55,571 nt of DNA from Thermoplasmatota archaeon (GTDB taxonomy: Archaea; Thermoplasmatota; E2; DHVEG-1): positions 1-55,571 of the forward strand of contig JARVGL010000003.1 in assembly GCA_029762575.1 (NCBI GenBank). Reading direction: 5' to 3'. Position numbers and translations under genes: made by a program. This document shows positions 31,118 through 38,755 of this stretch, piece by piece. How positions within the stretch are numbered: position 1 is the stretch's first letter; each line of letters opens with the position of its first letter. The notes beneath the pieces are model-generated. The model was given only the letters and a program-made list of their open reading frames with translations, did not search any database and was not told the DNA's origin.

Positions 31118-32092
31118 TTGAAAATTTTTGTGACACGAAACATCCCTGAAAAAGGAATAAGGATGTTAGAGGAACAATATGAAGTTGAGATCAATCCGTA
31201 TAACCGTGTTCTTACAAAGACGGAGATCCTCAAAGGTGTAAAAGGGAAGGATGGTCTTCTTTGTTTACTTACCGACCACATTGATAAGGATCTCATTACT
31301 GCTGAACCACGGTTGAAGATGATTGCAAATTATGCGGTAGGTTACAATAATATAGATGTTCAGACTGCAACTATCCAGGGTATCCCTGTGAGCAATACAC
31401 CTGATGTGTTAACTGATACGACTGCAGAGATGGCCTGGGCTCTTGTATTTGCTGTTTCCAGACGTCTTATCGAAGGTGATACGTTTACAAGATCTGGAAA
31501 GTTTGACGGGTGGGCACCGATGTTGTTGCTTGGTCAAGATATTTCAAGAAAAACACTTGGAGTGATCGGTGCTGGACGGATTGGTACAGCGTTTGCATTG
31601 AAAAGCAAAGGGTTTGATATGAATGTACTCTATGTTGATGAAAAAAGAAACAAAGATCTTGAGAGACATCTTCATGCAAAAAACGTATCATTGGAACAGT
31701 GTTTACAGGAATCTGATGTGATCTCAGTTCATGTACCATTGAACTCAAAAACGCATCACCTTATCGGTGAAAAAGAATTAAAAATGATGAAGAAGACCGC
31801 TCTATTCATTAATACCTCTCGCGGACCGGTCGTTGATGAGGATGCATTGATACATGCATTACAAAATAAATGGATATATGGTGCAGGGCTTGATGTCTAT
31901 GAACATGAACCATCAATACCGATAAAATTACTAAGGTTAGAAAATGTTGTATTGCAGCCACATACTGCATCAGCAACGACAGAGACTCGAACGAACATGG
32001 CCATCATGGCTGCTGAGAATATGATAGCTGGTTTAAACGGTGGGATCCCCCCTAATTGTGTCAATCCTGAGGTATTCAAAAAAGCTATTTAG
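31118..32092 (+). CDS. D-isomer specific 2-hydroxyacid dehydrogenase (glyoxylate/hydroxypyruvate reductase-like)
   Basis: 'KIFVTRNIPEKGIRMLEEQYEVEI', 'LGVIGAGRIGTAFA'; TTG start at 31118 preceded by ggaggt, rather than the called ATG 31043. Confidence 0.88.
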   Translation: MKIFVTRNIPEKGIRMLEEQYEVEINPYNRVLTKTEILKGVKGKDGLLCLLTDHIDKDLITAEPRLKMIANYAVGYNNIDVQTATIQGIPVSNTPDVLTDTTAEMAWALVFAVSRRLIEGDTFTRSGKFDGWAPMLLLGQDISRKTLGVIGAGRIGTAFALKSKGFDMNVLYVDEKRNKDLERHLHAKNVSLEQCLQESDVISVHVPLNSKTHHLIGEKELKMMKKTALFINTSRGPVVDEDALIHALQNKWIYGAGLDVYEHEPSIPIKLLRLENVVLQPHTASATTETRTNMAIMAAENMIAGLNGGIPPNCVNPEVFKKAI

Positions 32093-32727
32093 AGAGTAAA
32101 AACCCAAACCTCTGGGTCGCTTGGGATCTCTGTTTTTTCGATATCGATCTCATTTCCAACCCGCAGTACTGGCAAAGGACTCTGTTCAATGAACTCATCA
32201 ACTGGTGCAATGGGAAGGGAGAGACCTTCTATCTTATAATGCATAGGGATGGTTACCCTTGGTTTGATTTTATTGATTATCTCCCATGCTTTCTTTGCGT
32301 CAATGGTATAGGTGCCACCAACAGGGATGAAAAGAATATCTATGTCCTCTAAGGATTCGATAGTTTTATCATCAAGGTCATGGCCGAGATCTCCAAGATG
32401 TACAAAAGATATATCATCAATAATTGTCTTATATATGATGTTCTCTCCACGGCGTTCTCCCATAGATTCATCATGGTAGCTTGGAAACCCCTTTATCAGT
32501 ATCTGTCCGATCGTTCTTTTACGTCCATCTGTGATGATCTTTGTCCCTTCTTTCTCCACTGTTTTCACACTGTTATGGTCGTAATGGTTATGTGAGACGA
32601 GGATGATATCTGCAGAAACAAGCGGTGTGGGGATACCAATCGATTTGCCATCATGGGGATCGGTTACTATCGTTATGTCGTCTGCTATTTCAAAACAGGA
32701 ATGGCCATGCCATCGAATAAGAAGCAT
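32089..32727 (-). CDS. MBL-fold metal-dependent hydrolase (UPF0173-like)
   Basis: 'IRWHGHSCFEI', 'LVSHNHYDHNSV', 'FVHLGDLGHDLDD', 'VTIPMHYK'. Confidence 0.88.
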   Translation of the reverse strand: MLLIRWHGHSCFEIADDITIVTDPHDGKSIGIPTPLVSADIILVSHNHYDHNSVKTVEKEGTKIITDGRKRTIGQILIKGFPSYHDESMGERRGENIIYKTIIDDISFVHLGDLGHDLDDKTIESLEDIDILFIPVGGTYTIDAKKAWEIINKIKPRVTIPMHYKIEGLSLPIAPVDEFIEQSPLPVLRVGNEIDIEKTEIPSDPEVWVFTL

Positions 32728-32788
32728 ATTTTTTTCCTCAACCCAATTATCAAGACATATGATGGATTTAGGTGACTCTATAAATAAG

Positions 32789-33847
32789 TTATGGCCGAAG
32801 TCGACTTATCGAAAGATATGTTATCGTTTTTCCTTTGTTTTGTACAAGCGCAAATATCATTTTCTTATTGACCGCATGAGCAAGTCGTACCGCACGGCTC
32901 AGTTCAGACCATACGATGGGATCTTTTCCTTGTACCGCATGGATTAGATATTCTGCGTGTGTCTTGTTTGGTGTTTGTGTATATGCGCGGAAATGAGTGC
33001 CGAATTTGAAACCTGTTTTTACGATTAGTTCACGGTTTTTTAGATCTTCAAACACATGGGATATAAACGAAAGATTTGGTTGTTGTTCGTTCATTTTTTT
33101 TAGTAGGGTTTTTCCTTGTAGATTGTTTCCTTGTGCGGTGGTGACATGAAGAATCCTTTTTTTTGTAAGATATGCTGCTTCAACAAGAGAGAGTTGCAAG
33201 CCTTGAGCAAATGGTTTGCCGAAGAACTCGTTTTGATGCATGGTCCTACTTATTTCTTGGTTGAAGAGTATTACTCTATTTGCAAGAAGTAACCCTGTTG
33301 TTTTTCGATAACTTTGATTTGAGATGTTTCCGGTAGGTACTAGTGCCTCGAGGATATAATAGGTGATATCTCCTTCTTCATCGGCAACTGCTATCCAATA
33401 GGTGCCTTTAGCACTATCAAGAAGATCTTTAAGGTGAAGAAATGTGGATGTTTCTCTTTCTGAGAACGCGATGATAGCGGTATGATGTTGATTTTTCTTT
33501 TTATGATCCGTCTGATTGAAGAAAAAAGTGAATTGCTGGTTCTTTTTTATTATATCTAGCTGCAAACCTCTTTTTCTTAGATCTTGGAATACAAGATAAT
33601 GTGTCTCAAAGGAATCATCATATGATGCCGCGTAATGAAATAGTTGATCAAAAAACACTTCTCTTTTGTCTTGGAACACCCTAAGTTTTTGTTCCTCCAT
33701 GAGAAACAACGCTTCGATAAAGCTAAGTTTTAAGGTATTACCTGTTTGAGTGATGCCAAATCTACTTTTACCATACAGTTTTCCAACGTCTTTTGGTCTA
33801 TGTACCTGGATGTATGATTCTTTCAACTCCGCTGATGCAGGTTTCAT
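32789..33847 (-). CDS. endA: tRNA-splicing endonuclease, duplicated (alpha2-type)
   Basis: Two EndA repeats; catalytic C-terminal half 'VKTGFKFGTHFRAYTQTPNKTHAEYLIHAV...LAHAVNKKMIFALV' (Tyr/His/Lys). Confidence 0.9.
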   Translation of the reverse strand: MKPASAELKESYIQVHRPKDVGKLYGKSRFGITQTGNTLKLSFIEALFLMEEQKLRVFQDKREVFFDQLFHYAASYDDSFETHYLVFQDLRKRGLQLDIIKKNQQFTFFFNQTDHKKKNQHHTAIIAFSERETSTFLHLKDLLDSAKGTYWIAVADEEGDITYYILEALVPTGNISNQSYRKTTGLLLANRVILFNQEISRTMHQNEFFGKPFAQGLQLSLVEAAYLTKKRILHVTTAQGNNLQGKTLLKKMNEQQPNLSFISHVFEDLKNRELIVKTGFKFGTHFRAYTQTPNKTHAEYLIHAVQGKDPIVWSELSRAVRLAHAVNKKMIFALVQNKGKTITYLSISRLRP

Positions 33848-33870
33848 ATATGGTTGACAAGACTAGTCCT

Positions 33871-36048
33871 TTATTTGTTTTTTTTGTAAAAATCATAGAT
33901 GTTCTGTGGAAAGGATTCTTGTGTATATGCTGTTTTTCTTATTTCTGGATAATACGTCTGAATGTTTTTTTGAGCTGTTTGTTGTATAGGGCCTTGCTGA
34001 TCTTTTTTGAAGAAGAGCAGTCCAATAAAAAACCCGATGAGGATTCCACCTACTGCCCAGATACCCGCAAAAAAGATCATATACGTAGTGTATTGGATGG
34101 AAGGGGGCAATCGACTTTGACTACCTGAGATGGGTATGCCGACATATCGGGAGGATGTGTTAGATCTGCAACTACTTGAAAGAGTTAATACTCCTGTTAT
34201 CATATTACTATATTTATAGTAAAACAAAGAATTCTCGACATTGGATTCCAAGAGGCTTTCTGCATATTCGTAATAACTTACGGCTAATACTGGTTCAATA
34301 CCCATCGATCGACTTTCGCTGATACCTGCACTTGCGCTTTCATTTGCTCGTTCGAGTTTGCTTTGTATCCGTTCCGTTGTTGTTGCATCAAAGATTTCTA
34401 ATGCAAGATTTCCTTTAGATAATGCTTCTAATGCTTCGAATAATGCTGCAGCATAGTATCCTTCTTCATTGTTCGATCGTGCATTTTCCAGCATTTCTTC
34501 AGCTTCAGTAAGTAATGAAGAAGTTTTTCCAAGTTCTTGGAGGATCACCTGGGAATAGATGATGGATTGTTGCGCATCCTGGATATAGTCGTTAGCCAAC
34601 GATTTCACATCGTCATGTTCAATGTCATTTGTATCGTTGAAAGATGATTGTAGACCAAGCCACCATCCAATGCTTTCCGTTCGTTGTATCGCAAAAGCTA
34701 TTTGGTACAGTGCGTTGAAATCATCATTTCTTTGAAGATTGTTTTGAGCCGCAGAGAGATAGGCTGCTGCCTCTGATGCGCGTTTTTGCGCTGCACCGAC
34801 ACATTGAAGAGAGATTGCACCAGTTACTGGTGTCTGTTTGGCTTTGCTGCTTTCATTTGAGTGATATGATTGAGCATTTGATAGGAGAGTTTCAAGATAG
34901 TTTTCTTTATTATCGCTGGAAAAATATTCACAGGCTAGTGATACGAATCGAGAGTTTATCAACGATTGGAATGATTTACTCGTACTTGAATAATAGAGGT
35001 CCTTTGAGAACCATTCATGAGATTTTATATTGGCGTCTTTTGCATAATTAAGATAATCGGTTATTTGGTTCCGATAATAATAAGGGAAATAATTAGGGAT
35101 GGTTGTTGTGTTAAATGCGTTGCTTGAGTTAGCATAATTTGTTTCTGCTTGTTCTAATAGAGTTGTTGCAAGAGGCTTCATCGAATCGACGTATTGTTCT
35201 GTTGAGATACTATCATTTGAACTGGTGAGAGGAACAGTGTATCCTGTGTAATACTCCAACACATCGTTTATATCCGTAACTTCCGTGACCACGATTCCAT
35301 AGTTTTCCATTGCATAGTCAGTGACGCTTTTTGTAACGGTTCGACTTACGATTTGCTGACCCCATGAGGTTGTGACCGTCTCATATATCTGTTCTGTGTA
35401 TGAATCTTGACCTTCAGGTATGAGAAATCGTGTTGCTCCAACTGAATGAGCTGCATCGATCTTGTAGGGTATACCGCCGATAGGTCCTATGCTTCCATCT
35501 GGATTGATCATGCCGGTCATGACGGTTTTTTCATCCATGTCCCAGTTTTCTAAGAGGGAGATAACCGCCGAGGTCATGATCCCTCCGGCCGATGGTCCTC
35601 CGATGATGGGTGAATCTGTTCGTATGACAAAGAAGTAATCATATGTTGAGGGATTGATAGGACAGTTTTTGTCTTTTGAGACATATGCTGTTGCAACGTT
35701 TACAGCGAGTCGTGCTGATCCTTGCATGTCGATTTGAGCAAGAGGGAGCGTATCGACAAAGACCCGTCCTGAGCCATTTGATTGGATGGTTATGGTTATT
35801 GTTGAGATAACTCCAGTATATCCTTTTGTTGTTTGACCAACGGCTGGAGCATATACTGTGACGTTCCTATATTCTATTGCAAGTTCATCGTTATTTATGA
35901 TGCCTGGGGTGACGATAGCTGTAGATGCAGGGATGATTAGCAAGAAACAAAGGGTAAGGATCTGTAAGAATAGTATCGTTTTTTGTACATGGTTTGAATA
36001 GGTGCCTTTTATGCCGCTATCCTTATTGTTGAGGGTATTTTGCTTCAT
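33871..36048 (-). CDS. Secreted membrane-anchored Lon-type (S16) protease without AAA+ domain
   Basis: Signal peptide; 'DSPIIGGPSAGGIMTSAVISLLENW' (Ser) and 'GGIPYKIDAAHSVGATRFLIPEG' (Lys); C-terminal TM. Confidence 0.85.
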   Translation of the reverse strand: MKQNTLNNKDSGIKGTYSNHVQKTILFLQILTLCFLLIIPASTAIVTPGIINNDELAIEYRNVTVYAPAVGQTTKGYTGVISTITITIQSNGSGRVFVDTLPLAQIDMQGSARLAVNVATAYVSKDKNCPINPSTYDYFFVIRTDSPIIGGPSAGGIMTSAVISLLENWDMDEKTVMTGMINPDGSIGPIGGIPYKIDAAHSVGATRFLIPEGQDSYTEQIYETVTTSWGQQIVSRTVTKSVTDYAMENYGIVVTEVTDINDVLEYYTGYTVPLTSSNDSISTEQYVDSMKPLATTLLEQAETNYANSSNAFNTTTIPNYFPYYYRNQITDYLNYAKDANIKSHEWFSKDLYYSSTSKSFQSLINSRFVSLACEYFSSDNKENYLETLLSNAQSYHSNESSKAKQTPVTGAISLQCVGAAQKRASEAAAYLSAAQNNLQRNDDFNALYQIAFAIQRTESIGWWLGLQSSFNDTNDIEHDDVKSLANDYIQDAQQSIIYSQVILQELGKTSSLLTEAEEMLENARSNNEEGYYAAALFEALEALSKGNLALEIFDATTTERIQSKLERANESASAGISESRSMGIEPVLAVSYYEYAESLLESNVENSLFYYKYSNMITGVLTLSSSCRSNTSSRYVGIPISGSQSRLPPSIQYTTYMIFFAGIWAVGGILIGFFIGLLFFKKDQQGPIQQTAQKNIQTYYPEIRKTAYTQESFPQNIYDFYKKNK

Positions 36049-36162
36049 TTATTTCATCACCATTTTTTTTGATTTCTTACCACGACAGTTATTGTCTTTT
36101 TAGATATAGTGGTCTCTGTTTTTAAGTATGACCTACCATATTCTTATGGTGTGGGGGGGTAG

Positions 36163-36255
36163 GAGAGGGGGAGAAAAAAAGATAAACAAGAGTTTTTCTC
36201 GGGAGGCAAAAGGGAGGGAAAATCCTCAAAAAACTTATGTTTGCAACCCCCTCTC
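36163..36255. other. Nested inverted repeats in G-rich intergenic region (possible structured RNA)
   Basis: GAGAGGGGG (36163-36171)/CCCCCTCTC (36247-36255); nested GAGAAAAA (36171-36178)/TTTTTCTC (36193-36200). Confidence 0.4.
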
Positions 36256-36409
36256 GTTGTAAATATTGTTTGTTGAATCGATGGTAGATGATTCTGCAAT
36301 ACCTTTTTGGGATGATACAGTAGTATAATGGAAAGTTCGGATAGTGGTTTTTCCATTTTTTGAGTTTTTGCCATTGTTTTATCATCTCTTGGTATTTCAG
36401 CCTTTTAGC

Positions 36410-36424
36410 GTTACACAATGTAAC
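36410..36424. promoter_or_regulatory. BlaI-type operator candidate (distal)
   Basis: GTTACA-CAA-TGTAAC perfect 6-bp dyad. Confidence 0.45.
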
Positions 36425-36512
36425 ACTACGAATTATAGTATATATGATGTCATATAAATAATTTTCCCATCAATCCGTAAAAATCTCGGAAAAATAATAG
36501 TAATAGTAATAT

Positions 36513-36528
36513 GTCTACAATATGTAAC
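36513..36528. promoter_or_regulatory. BlaI-type operator candidate (proximal)
   Basis: GTCTACA-ATA-TGTAAC containing TACA-N3-TGTA, just upstream of TATA-like 'tataaata' and ATG 36572. Confidence 0.5.
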
Positions 36529-36571
36529 GTGACAAAGTATAAATACTATGTTTTTATTCTAAAATATATAT

Positions 36572-36955
36572 ATGATTAAAAACATCGGACCACTAGAACA
36601 AAAGATACTGGCAATCCTCTGGCAGAACCATGAAGCAACAGCACGAGATATTTGCAGTAGTCTAGAGGAACTAGGTGAACGAAGGGCATATTCCACCGTT
36701 CGAACGATAATAAACAGGCTCGTAAAGAAAAATATCGTCAGCCAACGATTAGATCCAACAGAAAGAATATATATTTATACCCCTATTTATACAAAAGGCG
36801 AGCTTGAAAAAAGGATCATTCACGGTCTCTTAGGTGAAATGCTAAGGAAGTTTGAACAAAGTACCATTAACTATCTTGCAGAAGAACTATCAGAAGATGA
36901 AGAGGAGATAAAAAGAATAAAGCAAAGGCTTGCTGAGATGAAAAAACATGGCTGA
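36572..36955 (+). CDS. BlaI/MecI-family winged-helix repressor
   Basis: 'LGPLEQKILAILWQNHEATARDICSSLEELGERRAYSTVRTIINRLVKKNIV' is the Penicillinase_R signature. Confidence 0.9.
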   Translation: MIKNIGPLEQKILAILWQNHEATARDICSSLEELGERRAYSTVRTIINRLVKKNIVSQRLDPTERIYIYTPIYTKGELEKRIIHGLLGEMLRKFEQSTINYLAEELSEDEEEIKRIKQRLAEMKKHG

Positions 36956-38612
36956 AGAAATCCTAACACTTATCGGTATCTCAATAGTGCTATCATTCGT
37001 AGTGTTCTTATCAGCAAACTTTTTAATAAATATAGGGCGCATCAAACACCCTAAAAACCGATTTTCGATTTACCTTATAGTCATTGTGACCATTACTGCT
37101 ATCATCTATGCTCCCCTCTTATCGATGCCTGCCATCTTGTCAAAGGAACCATCACAGATGCAAAACAATTGCTTCGATAACGACTCGCCACCGGTATCAT
37201 TGATGGTAAGCTATGGTAATGAGGAAATGATCTTTCAATCTCCCCTTGAAAATATCATAACCGGTGTCGCATCCTCATCCCGTTCAGACGAAGAAAGTGT
37301 AAATCCTACAGATTCGATGAATTCATCCCTTCAAAGAGCAGTATGTATCTCAATCCTCTACGAGAAATTCTTTAAAAATGGTAACAACTGCTCATTTAAC
37401 ACACTCTTAAAAAGATATGACCTTCAACTTGATGAAAAAAAGATACAGCAATCTAGTGTTAGCGCGATTCTAGCAGAGATCATTGCATTGCAACTAAACA
37501 CCTCACTTTCAGAGTATTCTTCCTATCCTATCACTTGTAAATTCGTCCTCAACAGTGGACAAGACAACGAGAATCAGACCTCTGCGTCATTATCTGTTCC
37601 CCCTTCCCAAACCCAAAATGAACCCCCGTTCCTTTGGCTTTATCTAGGGCTCTATAGCCTCTTGATCATAGGTGTCATATATCTTTTCTTCAGTCTTACC
37701 CTTGGAAAAAAAATGACACTTAAAGCTCTTCAAGCAAAACCTTGCAAAGACGACTCAATTCTTTCCATTATCCGGGAAGTATCCAAGCAGATGAACATTT
37801 CTATGCCAAACGTGTTCATCTCACAAGGAAATCCCAATGCGTTTGTCTTTGGCTTTCCTGTTACCCTTGTTCTCTCACAAAACCTTCTTTCATTGTTAAC
37901 AAAAGAAGAACTAGAGATGACCGTACGTCATGAACTATCACATATAAAGAACAAGGATATATTCATAAAACCTGCATTACAAATGCTTCGCATCATCCTC
38001 TGTTTCAACCCCATCATCCATCTTATCGTCCCAAGAATGTTAAAACAACGGGAGACAATGGCCGATGTCCTCTCATTTTCAAATAAAAAGGATAAGATCA
38101 CCTTTATGGATGCACTGATAAAGATAGAAGAATTCATGATTCGTGCGCCGGCAAAACCTTGCTTATTCCCTTTGCCGAGTGCCTCATCGCTTTTAGATCA
38201 TACGAAAAAACAACCATCCCTTGAAGATCGCTTCAACTGTTTATTTGAAGATACCCATCCGAAGCGTTTCCTCTCTGTTTCAATATGCCTTCTTTTGATC
38301 ATAACAAATCTCTCCATCATGGCTGTTGCATATCAAGTCGTTGCCCCCACGGCTCCTGCACAAACGCCTCTTGATATGATGAATGGTACAGAGTGTATGC
38401 CACAAAAGGAAAGCTACATCTATGAATGTACCTTTTATGTTGGCGACCATGATATCATGTGCCAAGAGATCGTCATGTTCAAATCTGATCTTGGCAGAGG
38501 GAGTTGGATACAGTATCAAACAGAGATATTGCCGCTAGCTCCATATCTTTTTACAAACGCATATATGTATCCCCAACCTTTAACTGAAGAAACATATGAA
38601 CCAAATTTTTAA
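36948..38612 (+). CDS. BlaR1/MecR1-like M56 membrane metalloprotease
   Basis: Multi-TM; 'LEMTVRHELSHIKNKDIFIKP' (HExxH), 'RMLKQRETMADVLSF'; overlaps the BlaI-like gene by 8 bp; no PBP-like sensor. Confidence 0.88.
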   Translation: MAEEILTLIGISIVLSFVVFLSANFLINIGRIKHPKNRFSIYLIVIVTITAIIYAPLLSMPAILSKEPSQMQNNCFDNDSPPVSLMVSYGNEEMIFQSPLENIITGVASSSRSDEESVNPTDSMNSSLQRAVCISILYEKFFKNGNNCSFNTLLKRYDLQLDEKKIQQSSVSAILAEIIALQLNTSLSEYSSYPITCKFVLNSGQDNENQTSASLSVPPSQTQNEPPFLWLYLGLYSLLIIGVIYLFFSLTLGKKMTLKALQAKPCKDDSILSIIREVSKQMNISMPNVFISQGNPNAFVFGFPVTLVLSQNLLSLLTKEELEMTVRHELSHIKNKDIFIKPALQMLRIILCFNPIIHLIVPRMLKQRETMADVLSFSNKKDKITFMDALIKIEEFMIRAPAKPCLFPLPSASSLLDHTKKQPSLEDRFNCLFEDTHPKRFLSVSICLLLIITNLSIMAVAYQVVAPTAPAQTPLDMMNGTECMPQKESYIYECTFYVGDHDIMCQEIVMFKSDLGRGSWIQYQTEILPLAPYLFTNAYMYPQPLTEETYEPNF

Positions 38613-38686
38613 GAAAAAAATCCCTTTTCAAACGCTATGTCCCCCCGATATAATTAAGTAGAGGAATAGGATACCATGCAGCAATC

Positions 38687-38705
38687 AGGAGATATGATAT
38701 CTCCT
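38687..38705. promoter_or_regulatory. Perfect palindrome upstream of pycBA
   Basis: AGGAGATAT-G-ATATCTCCT, 9-bp arms, just upstream of TATA-like 'aatataataa'. Confidence 0.5.
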
Positions 38706-38755
38706 TTCATCACGCTATGAAATATAATAAATATCGATAAATGGAGGCAAGAGAC

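Noticed and set aside
36149-36218. G-quadruplex
   Set aside because: G-tracts exist, but the 29-nt gap between the two G-rich halves breaks the classical spacing; kept only as part of the structured-region finding.
36122-36418. 98-aa minus-strand ORF (and the nested 76-aa ORF)
   Set aside because: TTG start, no SD, and low-complexity Phe/Pro/Lys composition produced by the polypurine tract; more consistent with non-coding DNA.
36572-38612. Beta-lactam resistance locus
   Set aside because: The BlaI/BlaR1-like pair has no beta-lactamase or PBP2a gene nearby and no penicillin-sensor domain; the context is archaeal, so a resistance call is unsupported.
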